From an uncultured Bryobacterales bacterium (lineage in GTDB: Bacteria > Acidobacteriota > Terriglobia > Bryobacterales > Bryobacteraceae), in contig CALGAR010000063.1 in assembly GCA_937959285.1 (NCBI GenBank), forward strand, positions 60,083-124,082: DNA of 64,000 nucleotides, written 5' to 3'. Numbering within the stretch: the stretch's first letter is position 1; each line of letters starts with the position of its first letter. Position numbers and translations under genes: made by a program. The notes beneath the pieces are model-generated. The model did no database searches, was not told the DNA's origin, and worked only from the letters and a program-made list of their open reading frames with translations. Of the stretch, positions 1 through 8,215 are shown one piece after another.

Positions 1-1022
1 GCGACGTCTACGAGCCAAACCTGCAGGCGGGCCTGAAAGCCGCAAACACTGGCGCGCAGTCCTACTCAGACTACCGGAAGATGCTGGAGGACAAGTCCAT
101 CGACGTCGTGATTGTGGCGACCCCTGACCACTGGCACGCTCGGATGGTGATTGATTCGGTCGAGGCCGGCAAAGATGTCTACGTGGAAAAGCCCATGGCG
201 CACAAGATCTCCGAGGGCTTCGACGTCATCGATGCCGTGCGCCGGACGAAGCGGATCGTCCAGGTGGGAACGCAGCGCAGGAGCTTCGATCTTTTCCAGG
301 AAGCCAAACGCGTGATGGACTCCGGCAAGCTAGGCTCGGTTCACCTCGTGACCTCCCAATGGTTGAACCACCAGGCGGCGCTCTCCAACCGCAAACTGGA
401 GGGCAAGCTGGATTGGGAGCAATGGCTGGGTTCAGCGCCAAAACGAAGCTTGGACGAAACCCGCTTTTTCAACTGGTACTATTTCTGGGACTATTCCGGA
501 GGTCTCCTCGTAGGACAGGCGGCGCATATCATCGACGCAATTCAGTGGTTCATGAACTCGAAGGAGCCATTGGCGGTCACGTGCACCGGAGGAAAGGCCA
601 ACTTGCCGGGCGCCGAGGTGCCGGAAACAGCTAGCATGACCATCGAGTATCCGGAGAACTACTTGGCGACATTCACCATCGGCTACAAGGCGATGCGGTA
701 TAACGCCTTCAACGACCAGTTGAAGCAGTTCCACGGCACGCAGGCGCGGTTCGATGTCGGGCGGGAATGGTACACGCTGTACCCGCAGCAGAACTCGGTT
801 GAGATGGTGCCAGCACTGGAGGCGAAACGTCCGGGGAGCTTCGAGTCCGCATCGCGTGCGCATATCCGGAACTTCCTCGATTGTGTCAGGTCACGGAAGG
901 AACCGAATGCGCCGGTGGAGGCAGGACAGGCGACCAATATTGTGCTGTGCATGGCGATGGAGTCGCTCCGGACCGGCCGTCGGTTGAAGTGGAACTCCGC
1001 TGCGCGTAAAGTCGAATCCTGA
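1..1022 (+). CDS. Gfo/Idh/MocA family oxidoreductase (5' partial)
   Basis: The reading frame is open from base 3, well before the first Met at 81, so the gene starts upstream of the window and its N-terminal part, probably including the Rossmann GxGxxG, is missing. The visible part has the family hallmarks: VIVATPDHWHARM after the nucleotide fold, the EKPMAH motif whose Lys sits at the active site of this superfamily, and a C-terminal alpha/beta substrate-binding domain with GGLLVGQAAHIID. These enzymes use NAD(P) to oxidise or reduce sugars, inositols or related alcohols. Substrate cannot be read from sequence. The next gene, an FG-GAP repeat protein, starts 23 bases downstream on the same strand, so the two may be co-transcribed. 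Family call is firm, substrate unknown. Confidence 0.9.
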   Translation, partial: DVYEPNLQAGLKAANTGAQSYSDYRKMLEDKSIDVVIVATPDHWHARMVIDSVEAGKDVYVEKPMAHKISEGFDVIDAVRRTKRIVQVGTQRRSFDLFQEAKRVMDSGKLGSVHLVTSQWLNHQAALSNRKLEGKLDWEQWLGSAPKRSLDETRFFNWYYFWDYSGGLLVGQAAHIIDAIQWFMNSKEPLAVTCTGGKANLPGAEVPETASMTIEYPENYLATFTIGYKAMRYNAFNDQLKQFHGTQARFDVGREWYTLYPQQNSVEMVPALEAKRPGSFESASRAHIRNFLDCVRSRKEPNAPVEAGQATNIVLCMAMESLRTGRRLKWNSAARKVES

Positions 1023-1045
1023 CGCTTCGAAACAGGGGGGCCTGA

Positions 1046-2319
1046 ATGAAGAGTTCTCATGCTCGCCGTATTGCGCGTCCAAGCCGAGCGATGGGACGCG
1101 TCCTATGGTTCACCACTGCGCTCCTTCTGGCTTCGGTTACGCCCGCGTTCGCCGAGATCAAGTGGGTTCATGTGTCGAGCGCGAAAGGGCAGGTGCCGAA
1201 TCCTGGCGGCTCAAACCAGCAGACGGGCGCGCTGGTCGGCAAGTTCGACAACGGCCCGGCTGACGGGGTCATTATCAGCTATCGCGTGCATGCGCCGGCG
1301 CTCGTCTGGATGCGGCGCACGGCGAACGGATGGCAGCGGTACGTGATCGAAAAGGATTTTCTCCGTCTCGAAGCAGGAGGAGCAGCCTACGACATCGATG
1401 GGGACGGCGATCTGGATGTTGTCTTCGGCGAGGATATCCGCGGGAAAAACTCTACTGGTGGGAAAATCCCGCACCGAACTTCGACCCTAATGTTTCGTGG
1501 ACGCGCCACGTCATCAAGCAGGAGGGGGCGAACCAGCATCACGATCAGGTATTCGCTGATTTCAAAGGAACGGGCAAGCCTCAGCTTGTTTTCTGGAATC
1601 AGCGCGCGCAGACGCTGTTCCTCGCGGAGATCCCTGCAAATCCGAAGACCGCGGCTTCCTGGCCGCTGGAGGCGATCTACTTAGGGCAAGCAGGTGAGGC
1701 GGTGGAGAATGCAGCGAGCTACGCCGAGGGTCTGGATGCGTTTGATGTGGACGGAGACGGACGCAAGGATATTCTCGCCGGGAACCACTGGTTTAAGTAC
1801 GAGGGCGGGAAGTTCAAGCCGGTAAAGGTAGGGAGCATTGGCGGGCGCATCCGGGCAGGCAGGTTCAAGAAAGGGAAGGTTGCCCAGATCGTCATCGCTC
1901 CTGGCGATGGAAGTGGACCGCTGCGTTATTACGAGGCGAAAGGCGATCCGGCGAAGCCAGAGTCATGGCATGCGCGCGATCTACTCGATCGTGAAATGAT
2001 TCACGGGCACACACTCGAGGTCGGCGACATCGACGGCGATGGCAACCTGGACATCTTTGCCGCCGAGATGGCGAAGTGGACCAACAGTCCGAATCCTGAT
2101 CATCCAGAGGCGACTGCATGGATTCTATACGGTGACGGCAAAGGTAATTTCCGCAAGACAGTCCTCGTCCAGGGCCACGGCTGGCACGAAGGGGGGCTCG
2201 GCGATTTCGACGGGGACGGCGATATCGACATTGCAAACAAGCCGTATACCTGGAGCGCTCCTCGTCTGGACTTCTGGCTCAACAACGGCACGGCCCGGAG
2301 TCGTGCGCTACTGCGGTGA
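1046..2319 (+). pseudogene. FG-GAP/VCBS-repeat secreted protein, disrupted by an apparent 1-base frameshift
   Basis: An ATG at 1046 follows a strong Shine-Dalgarno (AGGGGGG, 5-base spacing). The product starts with a signal peptide (hydrophobic WFTTALLLASVTPAFA) and has calcium-binding-like DIDGDGDLDVVFG, DVDGDGRKDILAG, DIDGDGNLDIFAA and DFDGDGDIDIANK motifs, typical of beta-propeller FG-GAP/VCBS repeats in exported proteins. Reading moves from the first frame to another near 1441-1450: the first frame gives GEDIRGKN and then non-family sequence, the second resumes with LYWWENP. Adding one A to the A5 run at 1445-1449 restores GEDIRGKKLYWWENP. Either a real mutation or a homopolymer sequencing or assembly error. 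The 3' end overlaps the convergent downstream gene by 12 bases. Confidence 0.8.
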
Positions 2320-3774
2320 TTCCGCAGTCTGAAGCCTCTGCAGGAGATGGATCAGCGCATCGATGATCTTCGGTGCCGCCTGCACTTCCAGGATATTCGT
2401 GCCGCGCCAGGTTTCGTATCCGCCAAGTTTGTGCTGCTCCACGGTCGGCAGATACCCGTACGATCCATTCGCTAGGGAAATGGTGAAGGTCTGTTTGAAC
2501 GGACTCCGCTTCCGGATCTCGAGCCCGATTTCTACGAAGGTTTCGGCGGGGATTGCGGCGATGCCGACATCTCCAATGCGAAGAGCCTGCAGGATGAGAG
2601 GGATCTGATTCGGGAGTTTACTCATGTCCAGCGTACGCTGCGCGTAGATCGCCTCCCGCACATGGTTGCTGGGGGCATTCGCCGGGCGGCTGAGCACGGA
2701 GTTCGCCCACTTCAGATCCGCTTCACTCGGGACGCGGATGCCCATCGGGATCTCCGTTTGCGCGATGCCAAGCGGGACGAAGTCGTGATACTGGATGGAC
2801 TGCATCGCCCGCAGTACCTCGGCTGCCACCTGGTTGGCAACGGCGCGCATTTTCTCGTAGGGTTTCCATTTGCGCGGCGGATCATCACCTCGGAAATTGA
2901 TGTTGTTGATGTTGCCGCTGGTCCCGTTCGACAGGATGCCGACAAACGGCGGGTCCTGCTTCTCCGCCTTGAGGAGTTCCCCGATCCGCTCCGCAAACAC
3001 GCCAAAATAGTCGGCTGAAATATGTCCTGCCGGTACTCCGCCGACATAGTGAAGTGAGTAGTTCGCAAGAAGTGCAATGTGACGGCCGGAGGGAGAGCGG
3101 ACGGAGATGAAGTGGATTTCCGGATCGGTCGGCCCGGCCGGTTCGATCAGGTCGGGATGACCGACGGGCGGGTTCATTCGAACGAGATCCATCCCCCCGA
3201 ACGGGTTTCGCAGCTCCGGCGAGTTCGGTTTCATCCGCCATCTGCGATTGAATACCTGGCTCGGTTCGCGACCAACGCCCCAGCCGATTTGAGCGGGCTC
3301 AAGGTTCGCGATGGCGCGCAGGACTCCGTCCGCAATCCGCATTGCGAGGAAGCGCTGGTATTCGTTCAGATCGCCCTCCGTGTAATCTCCGGAACGGGCG
3401 CTCGCGGCAGAGTGCGTATGCGTCGCCGCCATCAACATGTGGGATACAGGAAGGCCCGTCTTCTCATTCACGATGCGCTTTGCGGCGTCGCAGACGTTGC
3501 GCGGGATGCCGAGGTTGTCGCTGACGACGATGGCCACCCGGGTTTCCCCGTCGTCCAGCACGAGCACACGGGCGTGAAGCTCGTCGTGGACGTAAGTGGC
3601 TGGCGGCGAATCCCAGTTGCCGACGATCAGGGAGCCGAGTGGCGGCGTAATGTTGCTGGTCGCGGCGCCTGCCCGCATCTGTCGCCGTTTTCCGTCCTGC
3701 GCCGACGCAGCGGCCGCGATTGCCACAACGAGCAGCAGAGAAAGAGCAATCCGGCGCTTGACCATCGCTCTCAT
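2308..3774 (-). CDS. Neutral/alkaline ceramidase-like secreted hydrolase
   Basis: A 488-residue protein with a signal peptide (KRRIALSLLLVVAIAAAASAQ). The start at 3774 is chosen because AGGGGAGG lies about 9 bases upstream and the signal peptide begins there; the longer frame from 3885 adds a non-hydrophobic leader. The mature part begins RAGAATSNITPPLG, the typical opening of the neutral/alkaline non-lysosomal ceramidase N-terminal domain, followed by an AATHTHSA zinc-ligand-like motif and NYSLHYVGG. The family includes ceramidases, but many acidobacterial and planctomycete members have unknown substrates, so ceramide hydrolysis is only possible. It converges on the frameshifted FG-GAP gene and diverges from the VOC gene with about 30 bases between starts. 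Confidence 0.8.
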   Translation of the reverse strand: MRAMVKRRIALSLLLVVAIAAAASAQDGKRRQMRAGAATSNITPPLGSLIVGNWDSPPATYVHDELHARVLVLDDGETRVAIVVSDNLGIPRNVCDAAKRIVNEKTGLPVSHMLMAATHTHSAASARSGDYTEGDLNEYQRFLAMRIADGVLRAIANLEPAQIGWGVGREPSQVFNRRWRMKPNSPELRNPFGGMDLVRMNPPVGHPDLIEPAGPTDPEIHFISVRSPSGRHIALLANYSLHYVGGVPAGHISADYFGVFAERIGELLKAEKQDPPFVGILSNGTSGNINNINFRGDDPPRKWKPYEKMRAVANQVAAEVLRAMQSIQYHDFVPLGIAQTEIPMGIRVPSEADLKWANSVLSRPANAPSNHVREAIYAQRTLDMSKLPNQIPLILQALRIGDVGIAAIPAETFVEIGLEIRKRSPFKQTFTISLANGSYGYLPTVEQHKLGGYETWRGTNILEVQAAPKIIDALIHLLQRLQTAESPQ

Positions 3775-3803
3775 TTCTGAGCACCTCCCCTTATCTGGTA
3801 TAT

Positions 3804-4157
3804 GTGAAAGCCATGCGAATATTTGACCACGTCGGTATTCCCACCGCAGAGCGGCATGAGAGTGAGATGTACGTGGCCGCAACAAAAGTGTGGGTCACAG
3901 ATCCGGCCCAACATCCGCATCGAATCGAATATCTGCGGTATGAGCCCGACAGTCCTGTGCGCGGTCCGGTCCGGGATCTGCCTCATATTGCGTTTCGTGT
4001 CGACAAGCTTGAACCCGAAATGGAAGGCGCTGAAATTCTGCTCGGTCCGTTTCACGCCACCGAGACACTGCGGGCCGTGTTCGTCCTGAAAGATGGAGCG
4101 GTTTTCGAGTTTATGGAGAGCTCCGAGGGCGAGCACTGGTTCCGGCCAACGGTCTGA
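3804..4157 (+). CDS. VOC (glyoxalase/bleomycin-resistance) superfamily protein
   Basis: A 117-residue protein of one vicinal-oxygen-chelate unit. It opens with MRIFDHVGIPT, contains LPHIAFRVDKLE and ends FVLKDGAVFEFMES, giving the paired beta-alpha-beta-beta-beta modules with candidate metal ligands His, His and Glu. Start is a GTG at 3804 or an in-frame ATG at 3813; neither has a clear ribosome binding site. The family spans lyases, dioxygenases, epimerases and antibiotic-binding proteins, so the reaction is not predictable. The gene lies head to head with the ceramidase-like gene and tail to tail with the ImmA/IrrE gene, with only two bases between stop codons. Confidence 0.75.
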   Translation: MKAMRIFDHVGIPTAERHESEMYVAATKVWVTDPAQHPHRIEYLRYEPDSPVRGPVRDLPHIAFRVDKLEPEMEGAEILLGPFHATETLRAVFVLKDGAVFEFMESSEGEHWFRPTV

Positions 4158-4159
4158 CG

Positions 4160-5137
4160 CTATGCGCTGATCAGCGCTTCGACTGCTTCGCCCCTGCCCT
4201 GGGCATGGACTTGAACGTGCCGGTACGGCAAGGTTCGGCCGGAGGAGGACGACCACCAGTTCAAGTTTTCAGCGGCCGTAAGAATCGCATCGGTTCCGAA
4301 GGCTTTGTAGATGACGGACCTCTCGGGAACGCGCATGTTGGGGAACACACACGTTCCTGCCCGGCGTGCAGCATCGTTCATCAGTACCTTAACGGCCCGC
4401 AGAGCTTCCGTGTCCCCAGCTCCTCCGCGCTTGCTGGCGCGGCGGCATTCGAGGAGCAGGCAGGGCCGGGGCCACGCCTGCACAATCCCGAGCCGGGAGC
4501 TTTGAATGCTTGCATCCGGGCAAAGCCGCTGCCGAATCGACTCAAGCTTGTCGAATGTAAGCACGCCGCTCGCAAGCGGGCGCACGAGATCCGGGTGAAA
4601 CGCGCAAGCTCCCGCGATGCGATCGACGAGCGATTCTTCCGGATCACGCATGGTCTCTGCTGCATGGGTGCGGCAGAAGGACGCTTTCGAGTTCTTCCCT
4701 AGAATCAGCAGGTGTCCCAATTCATGCCATTTCGTGAACCACGCGCGATTCTTGCGCTCGCCGCGCGCGTCGATCACGGAGAGGAACGGGCACTCCCACA
4801 CGCGAGGATGCTGCAAGCGGAATGTCACGCCGAGCACCCCGCGCTCAAACTCCTGTTCCAGTGTTGCAAACAGCTTCTCTCCGCGCGCAACCCATTCTTG
4901 TGTTACGGCATCGAGCCTCTCTGGCGAATCGATCACCTCAAATCGTGTGCCCGTCTTCTGAGCGCAGATTGCCAGCAGCTCATCGGAGGTGTCGCAGCCG
5001 CCATACTCGTTCATGTATTGGGAGACCTTCGACTGGCACCAGGCAACAATCGCTGCCGCCGCATCGCCGGCATGGCGGATGCCAAGATCTTCCGCGAGTG
5101 CTCTGATAGCAGGGGCTTGGGCAAGTCCGCGAGGCAT
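4160..5137 (-). CDS. ImmA/IrrE-family zinc metallopeptidase
   Basis: A 325-residue protein with the zinc-binding HELGH at about residue 138 and a downstream EESLVDRIAG that fits the third-ligand helix of ImmA/IrrE peptidases. In known pairs (ImmR/ImmA in ICEBs1, DdrO/IrrE in Deinococcus) such proteases cleave a neighbouring XRE repressor and switch on genes after DNA damage or other signals. Here the gene starts three bases after the stop of an XRE regulator (TGA, gcc, ATG), so the two are one transcriptional unit and very likely a functional pair. The roughly 160 residues after the zinc site are not a domain I recognise and could be the sensor. The total length is close to Deinococcus IrrE, but the HEXXH lies further in. 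Confidence 0.85.
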   Translation of the reverse strand: MPRGLAQAPAIRALAEDLGIRHAGDAAAAIVAWCQSKVSQYMNEYGGCDTSDELLAICAQKTGTRFEVIDSPERLDAVTQEWVARGEKLFATLEQEFERGVLGVTFRLQHPRVWECPFLSVIDARGERKNRAWFTKWHELGHLLILGKNSKASFCRTHAAETMRDPEESLVDRIAGACAFHPDLVRPLASGVLTFDKLESIRQRLCPDASIQSSRLGIVQAWPRPCLLLECRRASKRGGAGDTEALRAVKVLMNDAARRAGTCVFPNMRVPERSVIYKAFGTDAILTAAENLNWWSSSSGRTLPYRHVQVHAQGRGEAVEALISA

Positions 5138-5140
5138 GGC

Positions 5141-5548
5141 TCATCCGAAGACCTTTTTGATGGTCCTGTAAAGATCCACCCAGTCCTTGACTGTCAGTTC
5201 TTTCGGCGCGGCTCCACGCCGCGCAACAACCGATTGCTGCGTTTGCAGCAGGTCGACTGTTTCGGCGAATGATAAGTTCAGCCGCCTGGCTGCCTCGGCC
5301 AGTTGCGGCGGAATCGTTACCGCCGTCTCCGGCTGCGGCGCCGCCGGGGAGACGCCGCGCAGCAGGTACTCGACCGATGCTCCGAGCGCATTCGCAATGT
5401 TGAGCAGATTCTTCGAGCTTACATTGCGGGAGTCGTTCTCGACTTCGCTGATAAAACTCTTGCTCAAACCCGTAGCCGCAGCAAGCTGGTCCTGCGTCAT
5501 ACCCCGGCTCCTGCGCACCTCGCGGATGCGCTTCCCGACGTCGTCCAT
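5141..5548 (-). CDS. XRE-family HTH transcriptional regulator
   Basis: A 135-residue protein with an N-terminal XRE/Cro helix-turn-helix at about residues 5-60: IREVRRSRGMTQDQLAAATG is followed by LSKSFISEVEN and NLLNIANALG. A proline/alanine linker leads to a C-terminal segment (about 85-135) that may dimerise or be the protease-sensitive part. Length and layout resemble the DdrO class of IrrE-cleaved repressors, though I cannot claim homology beyond the HTH. It is transcribed with the ImmA/IrrE peptidase and divergently from the nurA-herA-sbcDC-helicase operon, starting 82 bases from the nurA-like start. The intergenic space carries dyads suitable as operators, so autoregulation plus control of the repair operon is the likely role. 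Confidence 0.9.
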   Translation of the reverse strand: MDDVGKRIREVRRSRGMTQDQLAAATGLSKSFISEVENDSRNVSSKNLLNIANALGASVEYLLRGVSPAAPQPETAVTIPPQLAEAARRLNLSFAETVDLLQTQQSVVARRGAAPKELTVKDWVDLYRTIKKVFG

Positions 5549-5568
5549 ATTTGCCCATTAAAGAATAT

Positions 5569-5623
5569 CACAAAGTTATTGCTTTGGTTCTTGCTTTGTG
5601 AACAAAGTTCGCTTAAAGTGAAC
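5569..5623. promoter_or_regulatory. Divergent promoter/operator region between the XRE gene and the nurA-like operon
   Basis: The 82-base divergent spacer is A/T-rich compared with its surroundings and full of symmetry. Visible elements are the dyad CACAAAG (5569-5575) with CTTTGTG (5594-5600), the perfect TTTGT-GA-ACAAA at 5595-5606, a 17-base near-palindrome GTTCGCTTAAAGTGAAC at 5607-5623 (one mismatch between 8-base arms), and a direct repeat TTGCTTTG at 5579-5586 and 5591-5598. TTGCTT at 5591 and TAAAGT at 5614 could be -35/-10 boxes for the operon with 17-base spacing. Binding by the adjacent XRE protein is inferred from position. Confidence 0.6.
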
Positions 5624-5630
5624 GTGTACG

Positions 5631-6599
5631 GTGAGCGAGTCAGAGAGAACGCGGCTGTTCCTTGATCCGTGGAGCGCAGATTATCTGCCTTCCATCCAGG
5701 CGGAGAACGGCGAGACAGTCGAGGGGAACATTCAGGTCGAAACTGGTGTTGAAACGGTGCAGTGGGCGCCGATCGCGCGGAAGCAGGCGCCGCCCGGTTC
5801 CGCGGCCTTCGTCGACGGTGTCCGCCGCATTGAAGCTCGGATTGTCGGACTCCCGCCGCAGGGCATCGTACATGGCATCTTCGCAACCTTCGCGACGGGC
5901 GCGACGGTTGTGACGGCTGGCGCCGCGACGTTTGCCGGATGCAGAACCGCGAGAACGTTGATTCTGACCTCCGGCCTGAACCGTACGGAGACCTTACGGG
6001 TGGGGAACACGGAGCTACGCTTCGAGGGGCTCTCGGTTCCCGACGCCAACCCCGACAGTCTCCTGCTGAAACTGCAAGCCTTGATGCGCGAGGCCGAGGA
6101 GCTACTGGCTCGCAGTCTGTCCACGGAAGTGGTTTTCCTCGACGGTCCGCTGCCATTTTTCCACGAGCCGCCTGGGCTGATCGTCGGTGTCGTGAAGACG
6201 ATTCACCGTCTGTACCTGGGACCCGGGCACATGGAACTCGTCACGCGGCTGAGGACAGGCGAGAGGACTCCGCTGTTCGCCGTGATGAGCGAAGGCCGGA
6301 ACGATCGCTATAGCTGGTATTTACGGATTGCCGAACGGCGATCCATTCACCACGGCTTCTCCGGTGTGATTCGTCTGGAGGCGAGCGCGGCGGGAGGAAT
6401 CGATGCTGCAGTGGCTCTGGCGGATATGTCCGCGGCCTTTTTGCCGCGCTTCGCCTCCTCTGCAAATCGGGACTCCCGCGCGCCGCAGAATCTGACAGTC
6501 GTGGGCGCGCTCGAAGAGCATCTGCGGAATCAGATGGGCGACGCCACACTGATTCAACGTGCAATTGAGAAGCGCATTTCAGAAGGACTCATGCTATGA
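5631..6599 (+). CDS. nurA: NurA-domain nuclease-like protein
   Basis: A 322-residue protein starting at GTG 5631. Two motifs fit the NurA nuclease core: AAFVDGVRR with Asp62 and VFLDGPL with Asp171, acidic residues in beta-strands that bind catalytic manganese in archaeal NurA. In archaea NurA is a 5'-3' exonuclease/endonuclease that works with the HerA translocase and Mre11-Rad50 to resect double-strand ends. Here the stop overlaps the herA-like start as ATGA, so translation is coupled and a NurA-HerA complex is expected. There is no clear Shine-Dalgarno before the GTG; the candidate -10 box ends only 11 bases upstream, so the leader is very short. NurA proteins diverge strongly, which makes this a motif-and-context call. 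Confidence 0.72.
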   Translation: MSESERTRLFLDPWSADYLPSIQAENGETVEGNIQVETGVETVQWAPIARKQAPPGSAAFVDGVRRIEARIVGLPPQGIVHGIFATFATGATVVTAGAATFAGCRTARTLILTSGLNRTETLRVGNTELRFEGLSVPDANPDSLLLKLQALMREAEELLARSLSTEVVFLDGPLPFFHEPPGLIVGVVKTIHRLYLGPGHMELVTRLRTGERTPLFAVMSEGRNDRYSWYLRIAERRSIHHGFSGVIRLEASAAGGIDAAVALADMSAAFLPRFASSANRDSRAPQNLTVVGALEEHLRNQMGDATLIQRAIEKRISEGLML

Positions 6600-8215
6600 A
6601 CCAGGAAATTGGAAAGGTGCTCGGCACGCTGGACGCGGAGCCTCTCGGCTACTGGATCGCCGTGCCCGCGGACGAGGTTCTGCAACTGGATGAGGTTGTG
6701 ATGGTAAGCCGGCCGCTGTCGGATGGCCGGACGGTGCGCAGTTACGGCATCGTCGACACGATCGTCGCCCGCCATGAAGGAGCGCGTCTTGAAAGCGATG
6801 TCTTTCTCTCCGAGCAGGGAGTCCTTCCGCTGACGCACGCCATCAAGGCTCACGTCAGCGTCACCCGGATTGAGCCGGAGATTTACGTGCCGCCTCTGCC
6901 CGGGCAGGCGGTGTATCGGGCCGAAGGAACGGACCGCGATCAGGCTCTTTTTTTCGATGGAATGCGGAAGCGCTTCCCGCTCGGTGTGTCGCGCAATGGG
7001 GAGCCGGTTTACGGCAATTTCGAATTTCTCGACGGAACGCGCGGCGCGCATGTGAATATCTCCGGCATCTCCGGGGTTGCCGCCAAAACGACCTACGCGA
7101 CATTTCTTCTGCACGGCATCTTCAACGTGAGCGTGCCCGGGCCCGAGCGGGCAAACACCCGCGCAGTGATCTTCAACGTGAAGGGTGAAGATCTGCTGTT
7201 CCTCGACAAGGCGAACAACGCGCTCCCGCCCGAAGCTGCTGAGATATACAGGCGCCTTGGCTTGCCTGCCGGACCCTTCGAGAGTGTGAGCTTCTTCGCA
7301 CCGGTCCGGCGCGGTCAAGAGGTCCTGCTTCCCGATACCGGCATGCGCTCGGAGGGCATCAGCGCGTACTGCTGGTCCATCGAAGAGTTCTGCCGGGAGC
7401 GTTATCTGCGATTCCTCTTCGCCGATGCGGACGCAGAAACAAGCCAGCTGAGCGCCATCGTAGACCGCATTGAAGCGGAACTCGTAAAGCTGGATGTCGA
7501 AGGACTGAACACCTTCGACGATCTCGTTGAGCTGATCCGGGACAACGTGGAAGCGTGGGCCGCTTCGGCGGCACCCGGAACGCGCAGCGCCTTCATTCGC
7601 CGCCTCGAAGCTGCCGCTTATCGCGCGGGACATCTGATTCGGGGAGGGCATTCGGACCGTACGGCCCGCATCGACTGGCGGCGGGCACAGGTCACCGTCG
7701 TTGATATTCACAATCTCCACGATCGCGCGAAGCGGTTCGTCATCGGCGTAGTTCTCAAGAAAATGTTCGAAGAAAAGGAGAGCACCGGCTCGGCGCGGCC
7801 ACTAGTGTTTGTTGTCCTCGACGAGCTGAACAAGTACGCGCCTCGCGAGGGCCACAGCCCCATCAAAGATGTGATCCTGGACATTTCGGAGCGCGGTCGC
7901 AGTCTCGGGATCATCCTGATTGGAGCGGAACAGACCGCGAGTGAGGTAGAGAACCGTGTGGTAGCCAATTCGGCATTCCGTGTTGTCGGACGGCTCGATC
8001 TTGCCGAAGCGCAGCACGCCGAGTACTCCTTCCTGCCAGCCGTAAGCCGCAGCCGGGCGGGCATACTCAAGCCAGGCTCGGTCATTGTGTCGCAGCCGGA
8101 AATTCCCATTCCGCTGCTGGTTCAGTTCCCATTCCCCGCGTGGGCAACGCGTCCGTCTGAAGTTGCCGAGGCCGCGGGTGCTGATCCCTTTGCTGGGTTC
8201 GGGAGGTCGAGATGA
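6596..8215 (+). CDS. herA: HerA-like DNA-translocating ATPase (DUF87/FtsK-HerA superfamily)
   Basis: A 539-residue ATPase. The N-terminal 100 residues resemble the HerA beta-barrel (HAS) domain. The P-loop segment reads GISGVAAKTTY with Lys164; the Gly normally just before the Lys is Ala, a departure from GxxxxGK[ST]. Walker B is VFVVLDELNKYAP near residue 408, followed by a sensor-like ILIGAEQTASEVE and NRVVANSAFRVVGRL, as in HerA hexamers. In archaea HerA pumps duplex DNA and drives NurA nuclease activity. The gene overlaps nurA by 4 bases and sbcD by 4 bases (ATGA at both ends), an arrangement expected for a multisubunit complex. I am confident of the superfamily; whether it is a true HerA orthologue or a defence-associated relative is open. 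Confidence 0.85.
   Translation: MNQEIGKVLGTLDAEPLGYWIAVPADEVLQLDEVVMVSRPLSDGRTVRSYGIVDTIVARHEGARLESDVFLSEQGVLPLTHAIKAHVSVTRIEPEIYVPPLPGQAVYRAEGTDRDQALFFDGMRKRFPLGVSRNGEPVYGNFEFLDGTRGAHVNISGISGVAAKTTYATFLLHGIFNVSVPGPERANTRAVIFNVKGEDLLFLDKANNALPPEAAEIYRRLGLPAGPFESVSFFAPVRRGQEVLLPDTGMRSEGISAYCWSIEEFCRERYLRFLFADADAETSQLSAIVDRIEAELVKLDVEGLNTFDDLVELIRDNVEAWAASAAPGTRSAFIRRLEAAAYRAGHLIRGGHSDRTARIDWRRAQVTVVDIHNLHDRAKRFVIGVVLKKMFEEKESTGSARPLVFVVLDELNKYAPREGHSPIKDVILDISERGRSLGIILIGAEQTASEVENRVVANSAFRVVGRLDLAEAQHAEYSFLPAVSRSRAGILKPGSVIVSQPEIPIPLLVQFPFPAWATRPSEVAEAAGADPFAGFGRSR

Noticed and set aside
1440..1450. Programmed -1 ribosomal frameshift in the FG-GAP gene
   Set aside because: CGCGGGAAAAAC is not a standard X_XXY_YYZ slippery heptamer in the right phase, and no downstream stimulatory hairpin is evident; an indel is simpler.
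6554..7720. 388-codon open frame opposite the HerA-like gene
   Set aside because: Antisense shadow; the plus-strand gene has Walker motifs and start/stop overlaps with its neighbours.
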